From positions 1,550,001-1,614,000 of the forward strand of contig CBDFGV010000003.1 in NCBI GenBank assembly GCA_965247245.1: a stretch of DNA of 64,000 nt, in the 5' to 3' direction. Origin of the DNA: Tectiglobus sp965247245. GTDB lineage: Bacteria; Pseudomonadota; Alphaproteobacteria; Rhizobiales; Hyphomicrobiaceae. The notes below the pieces were generated by a model, which had not been told where the DNA came from, did no database searches, and saw only the letters and a program-made list of their open reading frames with translations. Below are positions 16,418 to 26,200 of the stretch, one piece after another (the stretch's first letter is position 1; every line of letters begins with the position of its first letter). The translations under genes and the position numbers were made by a program.

Positions 16418-17050
16418 CTAATCGTTGTCCGTCAGCCCCGCTCCAGCACCACTGGCACGTGATTGTTCGCTCGCCGGAACGTAGGTTTGCGCGGCGAGTG
16501 CATCAACCTTCGCCCACAAGGCCACCGGCACGTCTGGCCGTGCATTGGAAAGCTTGAACTCTGGGTCGCGCTCATCGTCATTGTCCGAGGCGATCGCCAC
16601 TGCAGTGTTGACCGGTAAACCGAGCGGCAACACGGAGGCCCCGCCCTCGTGGACGTCAATCGGAACATGCGAACCAATCGAAATAGAGAACCTTCGTCCA
16701 TGCTGAGCCGCGGCATGTCCTGCGAGACCAACGAGAATGCCTGGCACTGGCAGTCCCAACGGTAGCCGGACGACAGAACCCGGCTCCGCGATTGCAAGAT
16801 CAATGCAGGTCAAAGCCGCATGGACGGGACGAGCTGCCGGCAGATCCACTGTGTGTCCGTCGACTTCAAGCCGTCCATCCCACCGGTCAGCATCTGCCAG
16901 GCTCTCAAGCACGAGGGACACGCCATCACATCCAAGCCGGCACAACCAGATTCCGGCCCGTGCCAAGTCCTCAGCAACCCCGATCGACTCTCCCGCACCA
17001 CGGACGGCTTTCACCAGTGCCATTTCGAGTTCATTGAACGAGCGCTGCAT
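16418..17050 (-). CDS. DUF3726 domain protein
   Basis: A 210-residue protein matching what I know of DUF3726: an N-terminal helix MQRSFNELEMALVKAVRGAGESIGVAEDLARAG, a central region with many Gly and Leu residues (RLPLGLPVPGILVGLAGHAAAQHG), and a C-terminal acidic tail. No catalytic motif is obvious. The preferred start at 17050 follows the stop of the 569-residue protein by one base; a longer reading to 17299 would overlap that gene by 248 bases and has unrelated composition. Last gene of a three-gene operon. Function unknown. Confidence 0.75.
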   Translation of the reverse strand: MQRSFNELEMALVKAVRGAGESIGVAEDLARAGIWLCRLGCDGVSLVLESLADADRWDGRLEVDGHTVDLPAARPVHAALTCIDLAIAEPGSVVRLPLGLPVPGILVGLAGHAAAQHGRRFSISIGSHVPIDVHEGGASVLPLGLPVNTAVAIASDNDDERDPEFKLSNARPDVPVALWAKVDALAAQTYVPASEQSRASGAGAGLTDND

Positions 17051-17051
17051 T

Positions 17052-18761
17052 TCACGCCATCTCAAGCGTCGGCAACCACCAATCATCAGCGACGGGTTGA
17101 TCCAGTTCATCAAGCAGAGGCGCGCCTTGGTACATGGTAATGCGCGTCCACAAATCCGACTTCGGATCAAACTTGGATGCACCAAAGAAGGAGAGCTTGC
17201 ACCGCAGCATATCGATGGGAAGGCTTGTGTCTGCGAGGAGGTTGTCACGGATCTCGGAGTAGGGATGCCCCACCGCCGCCTGAACCCGCCGAATGACATG
17301 TCGATGTTGCGGATGGCGCAGTGCGAAACGCGCCAAGCTCTCAGCGCTATCGCTGCTGTCGAGATCGTCGGCTAACGCCTGGGCTTGCCGTGCGATATCG
17401 AGCGGCGACTCGCGTTCGCTTCCCGGCTCCTCGTAGCGCTGGCCTAGACGCGGTTCAAGCTTTTCCTCCGAAACGTACCAAAACTGCTGCTGCGCCCGCG
17501 GCTGTGCAAAATCGAATTCGAGTGCCCATCCGAAATGCTCCCCTAATTGTTGACTTAACTCGCCAACAGTCCGTCCGGCTTCGAAGCGCGGCACGACATT
17601 GCTCGAAAGACAATCCGTGAGGCCGTCGATAAGATCACCATTGACTTCCAGGATCAGCGCGAGAACCAGTTCCTGGCATTCGATAGAAAAGTCGAAAGAT
17701 GCTTGATACAATCGATCCCAGGGGCGCGGCGCAGCCAGAAAGTCTTCGTCCGCGAGCGCCTCGATACGCGGCCACTCATCACGCAGCGTCTCGATGCGGT
17801 CCATCTGGCGTACATCGTCGACATTCCATTGACTGAGATGGAGCGCCACTCGTTGCGCCAGCTTGCGGACCAAATCGATTGCTTCTGGCTCGGCGACCTC
17901 GACAGCTCGCACTCGGGCCAAAGCTGTTTCGCGTACCATCATCCAGTTATTCAGCAGAATGGGGTGGCTGACCAGAAACGGAGCCATCCCAAGCCCGGTC
18001 GCATTGCCGACACCTAAGTGTCTTTTCAGGTGTCGATCCAAGGGAACAAACGTTTCAGGCCCGCGTGACTGAGCGATGTGTTCAACGAGATCAACTGTAA
18101 ATCCACGGATCAACCAAACCGTCAGCATTTCGGCCTGGAACGGTTCGGACATTCCCTGGCGCTCAGAAATCTGGGCACGATCGGCAATGCCGAATTTACC
18201 GTTCCCATAAACGGCCGTTGTGCGCATGAGATAACCGATAGAGCCAATCAAGCCAGCATCTGGCTGTTGACCAGCAGCCAGTCGCTCGGCGACATGCTCA
18301 AACAGACGCATCGACTTGTTGGCCCGACTAAGAATGAGATCGGAGGCCTCAAATCTGCCGGCCTCCTGCAGCGGCGTGTTCGCGCGCAGACGCGCAATAT
18401 CAGCATTCGTTGGAACGCCATCGAACAACACAAAGGTACTGTCCCATGCCTCGGCAATGACACGGTCTGTTCTCTGGTCTTCTGCCAGCGGCGTTGCAAA
18501 AGCGACGAGGCTGTAGGTATGACCGCCTAAGTCGACTGAATAGACAGCATGACCGTAACCCTCCGGACTAATCTCCCAGACCGGGCGCCGTACGATCGCA
18601 TGTTCCCGCGCAAGACGCCGGAGCAGTATCCGCATAAAGCTCAGCCGTGTTGGAAAGAATGCTCCCATGCGCTGCAAGCGCATAACCTCATCAGGTGATC
18701 TCAACGGCACCTGCGGATAGAGCGGCTCTCCATGGTCGCGTGTAGCTGCAGTTTCACTCAT
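17052..18761 (-). CDS. Uncharacterised 569-residue protein, middle gene of the M19-like/DUF3726 operon
   Basis: I do not recognise a named family. The protein has no signal peptide and no membrane segments and looks cytosolic. It is rich in Arg, Leu and Glu, with an N-terminal RLQRMGAFFPTRLSFMRILLRRLAREH segment, a beta-rich part GYGHAVYSVDLGGHTYSLVAFATPL (about 70-95) and a conserved-looking SIGYLMRTTAVYGNGKFGIADRA stretch (about 173-197). Its start overlaps the stop of the M19-like gene by four bases (ATGA), and its stop is one base from the DUF3726 start, so all three products are probably made together, perhaps as a complex or pathway. Confidence 0.75.
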   Translation of the reverse strand: MSETAATRDHGEPLYPQVPLRSPDEVMRLQRMGAFFPTRLSFMRILLRRLAREHAIVRRPVWEISPEGYGHAVYSVDLGGHTYSLVAFATPLAEDQRTDRVIAEAWDSTFVLFDGVPTNADIARLRANTPLQEAGRFEASDLILSRANKSMRLFEHVAERLAAGQQPDAGLIGSIGYLMRTTAVYGNGKFGIADRAQISERQGMSEPFQAEMLTVWLIRGFTVDLVEHIAQSRGPETFVPLDRHLKRHLGVGNATGLGMAPFLVSHPILLNNWMMVRETALARVRAVEVAEPEAIDLVRKLAQRVALHLSQWNVDDVRQMDRIETLRDEWPRIEALADEDFLAAPRPWDRLYQASFDFSIECQELVLALILEVNGDLIDGLTDCLSSNVVPRFEAGRTVGELSQQLGEHFGWALEFDFAQPRAQQQFWYVSEEKLEPRLGQRYEEPGSERESPLDIARQAQALADDLDSSDSAESLARFALRHPQHRHVIRRVQAAVGHPYSEIRDNLLADTSLPIDMLRCKLSFFGASKFDPKSDLWTRITMYQGAPLLDELDQPVADDWWLPTLEMA

Positions 18762-19768
18762 GGTGTCGGTATCGGTCCAAAAGACTCATCATAGAAGCGC
18801 ATCCAGTTGCCGCCCATGATCGCATCGACCTCGCCTTTTGCGAAGCCCACGTCAGCCAATCCGCGAGCAATGTTGCCAAAGTCGAGGTTCCCACCAAACC
18901 AGTCCGGTTGCGGTGGAAAGCCAGGATTGTCAGCTGAACCCTCGCCAAAGTCCATCTCCTTGGCCCAACGGCCATTGCGCATCCAAGTGACGATACTATC
19001 TGGCTGGTCCTGGCAAAGATCAGTTCCGATACCGAGATGATCAACGCCATACCGCTCCGCGGTTTCGGCAATCATCTGGCAAAACTCCTGCAGGGTGCAG
19101 TTGCTGCCATTCTTGAGATGATGCGGATAGATAGAAAAGCCCAACATCCCTCCAGCCTCGGTCAGAGCCTTGAGAACAGTATCGGACTTGTTGCGCAACG
19201 CCGGATGCCACCAATGGGGATTGGCGTGTGTAATCGTGATGGGACGCGATGACAGCTCAATCGCTTCGAGAGTCGAGCGGTCAGCCGAATGACTCATATC
19301 GATGACCATACCGACCCGGTTCATCTCCGCGATCGCCTGCTTGCCAAAGCGGGTAATGCCGGGATCTTCGTCTTCGTAACAACCTGTCGCCAGCAGCGAC
19401 TGGTTATTGTAGCTCAGCTGCATGAAACGCGCGCCCAGCGTATGGCAGATCTCGATTAACCCGATATCGTCCTCGATAGCCGAGGGGTTCTGGAACCCGA
19501 AGAAGATTGCCGTCCGCTTCTCACGCACTGCCTTGCGGATATCTTCTCCAGTGCGCCCCATGAAGATGAGTTGCGGATACTGCTCAAACCAGCGGTTCCA
19601 GGCCTCAACATTGAGCACCATTTCACGAAACGTCTCATGATAGGCGATGGTCACGTGAACGGCATGAACACCGCCCTGACGCATCTCTTCGAAAATCTGC
19701 TTCGACCAGTTTGCGTACTGTAGGCAGTCCACAATCGGCGCTGTGTCAGGTTGTGTCAAAGTTGGCAT
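18758..19768 (-). CDS. Divergent membrane-dipeptidase (peptidase M19)-like protein
   Basis: A 336-residue TIM-barrel protein of the renal-dipeptidase superfamily. Recognisable segments are FFGFQNPSAIEDDIGLIEICHTLG with the candidate bridging Glu, MVIDMSHSADRSTLEAI, PITITHANPHWWHPALRNKSD, and DHLGIGTDLCQ. However, the N-terminal metal motif (DxHxD in classic dipeptidases) is replaced by IVDCLQYANW, so a normal dinuclear zinc site is unlikely. A similar variant (PA5396-like) lies in the Pseudomonas glycine-betaine/dimethylglycine gene region, from memory. It heads the operon with the 569-residue and DUF3726 genes. True peptidase activity is doubtful. Confidence 0.82.
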   Translation of the reverse strand: MPTLTQPDTAPIVDCLQYANWSKQIFEEMRQGGVHAVHVTIAYHETFREMVLNVEAWNRWFEQYPQLIFMGRTGEDIRKAVREKRTAIFFGFQNPSAIEDDIGLIEICHTLGARFMQLSYNNQSLLATGCYEDEDPGITRFGKQAIAEMNRVGMVIDMSHSADRSTLEAIELSSRPITITHANPHWWHPALRNKSDTVLKALTEAGGMLGFSIYPHHLKNGSNCTLQEFCQMIAETAERYGVDHLGIGTDLCQDQPDSIVTWMRNGRWAKEMDFGEGSADNPGFPPQPDWFGGNLDFGNIARGLADVGFAKGEVDAIMGGNWMRFYDESFGPIPTP

Positions 19769-19876
19769 CCTGGATGTCGGCCGAGCCTATCCGCAAGAGA
19801 CAAGCTTCGGCTGTTTGTTCACAGCATGATGCGTGAGCCATCACCAAAGCTCAAGCCGCAACCGTTCGATATCACT

Positions 19877-20794
19877 TCATGGTTTCTGGATCTCGAAAAC
19901 CCGGCCATTATCGAGCCCAACAACAAAGCTCGTTCGATTGGCAGATGTTCGGGTCAGGATAGCTTTATCAATTCGACCCGGTAGCTTCGCGCTCCCTAAT
20001 TCGGACAGGCTTTTGCCGACAAATCCGACGATGCGCAACGTGCGCCTGTTCGCAGATGGCACCGCAAGGTCCGAGCGCCCATCTCCGTTGACATCGGCAA
20101 TGCCTGAGAGACGCATTTCCGGTGAGCCAATGACATGATTGGAAAAGCCCGCGAGTCCCGCAACGCGCTTAAGCTTGCCACCTACCAACTCGTAGAAATA
20201 GAGCGTTCCTCCAATGTGCGGTGTTTCGACATAAGCAATCTGCTTGCGGCCGGAACCACGAAAGTCAGCAATGCCCGCAACATTCAGCCAGCGGTTTGAC
20301 AATCCGATAAACCCAGTACTCCCACGCTGCTCGATCTTACCCTGCTTCAAGCCATAAACGGTCACAGATCCCCCCGCTGACAACGAAGCCCGAATGGTAA
20401 CCACTTCGGTAGTGCCGTCGTTGTCCAGATCGACAAGGCGGGGATAGCGATCTTCGAAGACATTGGCCTTGGGTAGCACCAGCTCAACGGTCTCGCCGGA
20501 CACCGTCTGGAGCATCAAACCGCCAGCCTCAACACCATCACCGAGAATAGCATGGCCATATCTGCGAGTCGGCCGCGTATACCAGGCGGCCGCGATATCG
20601 GTCGTGCCACCAACTTTGACAAGCAAGCCGTCCGGCAGACCGTCCTTCGCAAGTGGTCGGACTTCCTTGACGATCTCTGTCGGCAGATTGCCAGGATCAA
20701 TTTCCTGCGCTTCCCACTTGTTTCCTGCCACTGCTTGACGGCTGATTAAACCGGCAGCCAGAAGGCAGAATAGAAGTAAACATCGCCAAGACAT
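19877..20794 (-). CDS. Exported FG-GAP/VCBS-like beta-propeller protein
   Basis: A 305-residue protein with a signal peptide (MSWRCLLLFCLLAAGLISRQAVA). The mature part has repeated blades carrying D-x-D-x-D-G calcium-loop-like motifs: LVDLDNDGTTEVV, IADFRGSGRKQIAY and IADVNGDGRSDLAV. This is the FG-GAP/integrin-alpha-like repeat, suggesting a periplasmic binding or scaffold protein. The start at 20794 has AGGAG seven bases upstream. It is separated from the upstream peroxiredoxin gene by a strong terminator and so has its own transcription or only read-through. Confidence 0.82.
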   Translation of the reverse strand: MSWRCLLLFCLLAAGLISRQAVAGNKWEAQEIDPGNLPTEIVKEVRPLAKDGLPDGLLVKVGGTTDIAAAWYTRPTRRYGHAILGDGVEAGGLMLQTVSGETVELVLPKANVFEDRYPRLVDLDNDGTTEVVTIRASLSAGGSVTVYGLKQGKIEQRGSTGFIGLSNRWLNVAGIADFRGSGRKQIAYVETPHIGGTLYFYELVGGKLKRVAGLAGFSNHVIGSPEMRLSGIADVNGDGRSDLAVPSANRRTLRIVGFVGKSLSELGSAKLPGRIDKAILTRTSANRTSFVVGLDNGRVFEIQKP

Positions 20795-20835
20795 CGTGCA
20801 CTCCTGGTCGTAGCTCAAGCAAGTTTCCAACAAAA

Positions 20836-20867
20836 AGCCCCGCATCGCGCATTACCGATACGGGGCT
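20836..20867 (-). terminator. Rho-independent terminator of the peroxiredoxin gene
   Basis: On the minus strand a 12-bp stem (arms AGCCCCGTATCG and CGATGCGGGGCT, one G-T wobble) with an 8-base loop is followed immediately by TTTTTG. It lies 25 bases after the peroxiredoxin stop codon. Confidence 0.88.
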
Positions 20868-20891
20868 AAATTTTGCCAATGGTCAGGCTGC

Positions 20892-21380
20892 TTAACCGAG
20901 CTGGGACAGCATCGTGACAGCGCTTGACACATCATGGTTCGGCGGCGCTTCTTCCACATTCAGTTGCTTCACCACGCCATCTTCGACCAGCATTGAATAG
21001 CGTTGTGAACGCACACCAAGACCACGCGCAGTCAGATCAATTTCGAGGCCGACGGCCTTCGCGAAATCAGCACTGCCATCTGCCAGCATATCGATCTTGC
21101 CAGTGGCGCCACTGTCCTTCGCCCAAGCATCCATAACGAATGTATCGTTGACTGAGGTGCACGCAACGACATCTACACCCTTACCCTTGATCGCATCGAC
21201 ATTCTGCACAAAGCCTGGCATGTGGCCTTTTGAGCAGGTCGGCGTGTATGCACCTGGCACTGCAAAAAGCACCACCTTCTTGCCGCCGAATACCTCACTC
21301 GTCGTCTTCTGCTCAGGCCCTTCAGCGCCCATTACAGCAAATGTCGTCTCTGGCAGTTTATCGCCTACCTGGATAGCCAT
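20892..21380 (-). CDS. Type-II (Prx5-like) peroxiredoxin
   Basis: A 162-residue thiol peroxidase. The peroxidatic C49 lies in VPGAYTPTCSKGHMPGF, and C74 (VVACTSVNDTFVMDAW) is in the position often used for resolution in type-II enzymes. Arg in RGLGVRSQRYSM completes the active site. It reduces hydroperoxides with glutathione/glutaredoxin or thioredoxin. Complete, single-domain, no glutaredoxin fusion. It is followed by a strong terminator. The neighbouring DsbD-N protein and YqgE genes keep it company in many Hyphomicrobiales. Confidence 0.93.
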   Translation of the reverse strand: MAIQVGDKLPETTFAVMGAEGPEQKTTSEVFGGKKVVLFAVPGAYTPTCSKGHMPGFVQNVDAIKGKGVDVVACTSVNDTFVMDAWAKDSGATGKIDMLADGSADFAKAVGLEIDLTARGLGVRSQRYSMLVEDGVVKQLNVEEAPPNHDVSSAVTMLSQLG

Positions 21381-21497
21381 CGTCGTCCTCTTTCGAATTC
21401 TGCAAAACGTTTACAGCTGCAACGCCGTACGCGGGCAACCTAGCGGCAGTTAACGCTGCCGTCTATCACCCGTTTGATCAGCGCATGAGGCCGCTCG

Positions 21498-22349
21498 TCA
21501 CTTGGGCAGGGTATACTGGACATCGATGCTGCCGGCATCACTGATCATGGTCACAGTGATTGGCTTGCCTTTCAGTTCGGCAATCTCAACACCCTTCGAT
21601 AAGTCGATCTCGAACACCTGCCCGGAGGCAGAGCCGGGACCAGCCTTCTTAGTCATCGGCAAGTACACGCGGCGCCCAGCATCAACAAACAGGTCCGCTC
21701 CCGATCCTTGACCTGGAAATGCAGCCCGGAACCTCAGTTTTGGAGAGGCGCCATCATAGGTTGCAGTCACGTCCAAGAGCTGCGGAAGCCCAGGGCTAGA
21801 ACTGTTGCCGGAGACAGGGACAGCCGAGATCGCCCGCGCCAGCTGTGGCGGCATTTGGCGTAAAGACTTCAAATCGACTTCCAACGCCAGCTTGGCCTGT
21901 GCCGGGATGCAAATCTCCCGACAAACACCGTATTCAAATTGTACGGCCAGTCCGAGCTTCTTCGAGTCATTCATCGCCTGAACAGCAACTGGCAACACAA
22001 CGTGCTTCTTGTAACCGATCGACTCTCCCGTCGACTCTGAAAAGCGCTTCGGCGTTGGGAAAAGAACCCTGGTGCCTTTCAGATTGACGGACTTTGACCA
22101 ATTGAAATAGGGCGGGATACCGCCATCATCACCGGGCTGCCGCCAATAGGTTTTCCACCCCGGCTCCATCTTAATCTCAAGGCCGGCGTAATAGATTGGC
22201 TGACCCTGCTCGCCAGGCATCGAGCCGATGATCAAGCGTGTCTGAGACTTATGCCCCACGGACCACTTGGTGGCTGTCTGCATGGCCGAAGCAAGGCTAG
22301 GCCACAGCAAGACGGGAACAAGCACCAGCCATAGTAATCTCTGCCGCAC
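21498..22349 (-). CDS. DsbD N-terminal-domain protein (periplasmic, stand-alone)
   Basis: A 283-residue exported protein with a signal peptide (LLWLVLVPVLLWPSLASA). It contains the DsbD-N-like immunoglobulin fold with WKTYWRQPGDDGGIPPYFNWSKS and the redox-type pair in YGVCREICIPAQAKL (C-x3-C). It lacks the membrane and thioredoxin domains of full DsbD, so it may receive electrons from a CcdA/DsbD partner elsewhere, perhaps for cytochrome maturation (inference). I take the GTG at 22349 as start because AGGAG lies six bases upstream; a TTG at 22391 would add 14 residues. Confidence 0.82.
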   Translation of the reverse strand: MRQRLLWLVLVPVLLWPSLASAMQTATKWSVGHKSQTRLIIGSMPGEQGQPIYYAGLEIKMEPGWKTYWRQPGDDGGIPPYFNWSKSVNLKGTRVLFPTPKRFSESTGESIGYKKHVVLPVAVQAMNDSKKLGLAVQFEYGVCREICIPAQAKLALEVDLKSLRQMPPQLARAISAVPVSGNSSSPGLPQLLDVTATYDGASPKLRFRAAFPGQGSGADLFVDAGRRVYLPMTKKAGPGSASGQVFEIDLSKGVEIAELKGKPITVTMISDAGSIDVQYTLPK

Positions 22350-22571
22350 ATTGAACTCCTGTCGTCTCTGAGCCTGATTTGTCTTGACCAATTCGACCCG
22401 TTCCGGACGTCACCGGCCCAAGTCGAAGGGGGTAGTGAACCAACGTTAGGACCTTATGTGGTTGTCGCGCCCCAAGACTCAAAGGCGAGGCGTGTAACAT
22501 ATCATCAAATCACAACTGAAAATCCGCTTTCGCGCTTCACATTTGCTTCACGGTGCAGTTACTCTATTGCC

Positions 22572-23186
22572 ATGGAAGCGTCATCTAACACCACTGTGTC
22601 ACGGCTGGAGGACAGCCTCGAAGGCAAGCTCCTGATTTCCATGCCGACAATTGCCGAGGGCTGCTTCGCGCGTTCGGTGGTTTACATTTGTGCGCACTCC
22701 AAAGACGGCGCCATGGGCCTGATCGTCAATCAGGCCGCCAAGAACATCGCATTCGACGAGCTTCTCGAACAGCTTGATATCGAAGACAGCGAAGGATGCC
22801 TTGCAGATACGGAAAAGTTGCAGGAACACACCGTCCACTTTGGCGGACCTGTCGAAACATCACGTGGTTTCGTCCTACATTCTCCAGACTATTTCCAAGC
22901 GTCATCAACCGTGCAAATGGCGGACGGTTTTTCTCTGACATCAACACCAGATGTCCTCAAGGCAATGCTGACGGGCACTGGCCCGGAACATAGTATTGTC
23001 GCGCTAGGCTATGCGGGATGGTCCCCCGGTCAGTTGGAAAACGAAATCAAGCATAATGGCTGGTTGCACTGTGATGCTGACCCCGATCTTGTTTTCGGAA
23101 TCGAGCTAGAGGCCAAATACGACAACGCGCTAAGCACGCTTGGAATAGCAAGTTCGCAACTCATTGCTGACGCGGGCCACGCTTGA
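22572..23186 (+). CDS. YqgE/AlgH family protein (UPF0301)
   Basis: A 204-residue protein with all the signatures of the family: LEGKLLISMPTIAEGCFARSVVYICAHSKDGAMGLIVNQ, the FGGPVETSRGFVLHS motif, and GYAGWSPGQLENEIKHNGWL. It is a soluble protein, implicated in some bacteria in alginate or stress regulation, with no firm biochemical role. I start at the ATG at 22572; the reading frame extends 38 codons further upstream without support. Divergent from the DsbD-N gene, convergent with the GGDEF/EAL gene. Confidence 0.9.
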   Translation: MEASSNTTVSRLEDSLEGKLLISMPTIAEGCFARSVVYICAHSKDGAMGLIVNQAAKNIAFDELLEQLDIEDSEGCLADTEKLQEHTVHFGGPVETSRGFVLHSPDYFQASSTVQMADGFSLTSTPDVLKAMLTGTGPEHSIVALGYAGWSPGQLENEIKHNGWLHCDADPDLVFGIELEAKYDNALSTLGIASSQLIADAGHA

Positions 23187-23239
23187 CCACGGTGTTCGCC
23201 ACTTCCGGATGAAGCATAGTATCGCGAAGCTGGCGGCTC

Positions 23240-26200
23240 TTACTCTTCCTCGACGCCAGCGAGTTTCGCCAGGCTTGCAGCTATGCCAGGCGGCAGATTT
23301 GAGAGATCCGGCATCGGCTTAGGCGCCGGTCTTGGTCTCTCTCGGTTCGACAGTGGTGGTGGACCACCATTCAGTCCATTGGGTTGCTGATCGCCATTCT
23401 GCGCATGTGGACGCGTCGTGGGTTCGCTCGAGGCAGATCTGCCATTCCCAGGATGGCCAGGCGGCACTGTTCGACCGCCCTGCTGGTTCTGATGCGGTAG
23501 TGGCGGCGGCCCACCGGCCCGACCATTGCCCTGCCCCTGCCTATTCTGTTGCTGATGAGGCAGGCTTCCGTTCGCTGCGGTCTGCTGGGGTGGCTGCGTC
23601 GGCTCCTGACCGGCACGCTCCAGCTGTTCGCGGAGTGATGCCGGAGCCTGGCCGCCGCGCCCTGCGCCGTTGCCGTTGGATGCTGGCGCAGCCGGTGGAG
23701 GCGAAGATGAGCGCCTCGGATCGGTAGCCGACGTTCGTTGGTTTCCAGGTGGCCGTGACGGAGCCTGACCAGATGATGGCTGGCCGGAGCGCTGTGGACC
23801 GGCTGGCCCGCGGTTGGGCATGCTCTGATCTTGTGACTGATCACCTCGACGCCGCGTCCTCATACCGGCAGACTTGAACTGAGGTGAGCCTTTCGCCGAC
23901 GCTGCATGACCGTTACCTGCTCCTGCGCCGTTCGCAGATACAGGTCGCTCTGCCCTGCGCGCAGCATCCGCTAGACCTTGAGGCTCAACCGTTGGTCTCT
24001 GCCCGTTGTCGCTCTTGTCAGCCTGCCTAGGCGGCAGTGCAGGAGCCTTTTTCTCCTTTGCAGGTCGCGGTGCGCCTGGCGGTGGCCACTGTGTACTCGA
24101 TGATTGATCCGCGCTGCTTTGCTCTTTCTTTTTCGTCCGGAAGAAACCGCGGCGCTGCAGGCGTCTTTCCGATTTGCGGACGATACGAAGCAAGTCGGTG
24201 ACTTCACGCTCTCCCATCGGCTCCCCGTAGTAGAAGCCTTGGGCAAATTCGCAGCCAATCGAGCGCAGGAACCCGACGTCCTCCGGCCCCTCGACTCCTT
24301 CCGCCACCACCTTCTTTCCGAGCTCGTGAGAGAGCGCAACGATCGAGCGAACGATTGTTGAACCGTGCCCGTCATCCTCACTGGATTGGATGAGGTCGCT
24401 ATCAATCTTGATCGTATCGAAAGGAAATCTCTGCAGATAAGTCAGGGATGAGTACCCGGATCCGAAGTCATCCAAGGCGAGGCGCGCACCAGCTGACTTG
24501 AGGAGATCAAGCATTTCAGTGGCCTGCTCTGGGTTCTCCATCACCAGCGACTCAGTGATCTCCAACCGTAAGACGCCATCCGGTACAATCGCCCGGCCAG
24601 CAATGTGACGGATCTCTTGTATGAGATCCTGCCGGAAGAGCTGCTTGCTTGAGACATTGACGCTGACAAACAGCGGATTATCGCTACGTGGCAGTTCCTT
24701 CTGCCACTTTGCCGCCTGCTCCACAGAACGCATCAGCACGTAACTGCCGAGCTTAACGATGAGATCGCTTTCTTCAGCGACAGGAATGAATTCACTCGGA
24801 TTGAGCAGACCCAACCGTGGATGATCCCAGCGCACGAGTGCTTCAAAGCCCGCGAGTTCTTCGCGCGGCAGGTAAATGATCGGCTGGAACAGCACTTTCA
24901 GTTGCTTACGCTCGATCGCCTGACGCAACTCACTCTCAATCGCGATCCGGTCATCTCTTTCATTGCGCATTTCAGCGCGGAAGATCTCAACTTGATCGGC
25001 ACCCTTGCGCTTGGCGCGATACATCGCGATCTCGGCTTCTTTCAGAAGCTCATTATCTTCCTTGTCATCGGAGGCCTGGCCATCCCAAACCGCAAGACCA
25101 ACCGCTCCGGTCAGAACCACATCGTGACCGGCAATGCGGATGGCCCCTTTGATGGATTGCCTGAGATCATCGGCTAACTGGACCAACACTTCCGGCTGAT
25201 AGTCCACGGTTGTTAAGACGGCGAACTGGTCACCACCGACGCGGGCCAACGTATCCTGAGGCGCCAGATATCTCTGAAAGCGCTTGGCAATCGTCAGAAG
25301 CAGACTGTCTCCGACAATGATGCCGTAGCTCGAATTGGCGCTTTTGAACTTGTCGATATCAATGAAGATGACTTTCGGCACAACATTGTGCTCGGTCCGT
25401 GCGCGCCTGATCGCCATACTCAGACGGTCGAGGAACAGCTCCCGATTGGGCAGATTGGTCAGACTATCGTGGACGGCGTCATGCATCAGTCGCAACTGAG
25501 CGCGCTTGGCATCCGTCACATCACGAATGAGGCCGACACAGCGCAGCGATCGCCGATCGGCAGTCGCGACGCTTGCCGCATCGAGTTCGAACCATCGATA
25601 GGAACTATCGGCATGTCGCAGACGGAAGTCCGTCTGGATCACGCCTTCTCCGCGCTCCTGCACCGACCATAGCAATAAGCGAAATCGCTCTTGATCAGCC
25701 GGATGCATATGCCGTTGGAAGTCATCGACCTTTGTTGAAAGCTCGCCGGAGTTCAGGCCGAGGATAGCTTCCACAACCGGACTAAGTTTCACTTCATCCC
25801 GGCGCCCATGCCATTCCCATACCCCGGCACCAGACCCATCGACAGCGAGTGCTCTCAGGTTCTGCTCGTTGGCGCTGGTTCCGTACTTTGCATCAACCGC
25901 GCCAAAGGCAAACTGCGTCACGGTAAAACCAAGCAGGACGACAATCAGCGTCAGACCAGCGACGAGACTGGAGACAACGAACTCGCCGTTCAGCTGCCCC
26001 GCCAACGTGGCTGATGCACCAAACAGCCAAACTAGGAACAGCAGCCAAGTCGGGACCAACGAGAGTGCGCGGTCCTGCCCCCGCAGTGCGAGGAATAGTA
26101 TCAACACAGCACCTACCGCACCGACACCACCGAACGACAGACGTGCAAACGTCGACGCAAGTCGGGGATCCAGAACCGCAACGAAGACCAGCGACAGCGC

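Noticed and set aside
16418..17299. A longer, 293-residue reading of the DUF3726 gene
   Set aside because: The extra N-terminal 83 residues overlap the end of the 569-residue protein in another frame and are Arg/Ser/Cys-rich with no family resemblance; the start at 17050 fits operon spacing.
23332..23727. Open frames opposite the Pro/Gln-rich tail of the GGDEF/EAL protein
   Set aside because: They arise from the low-complexity composition of the real gene; the tail is in frame with the EAL domain.
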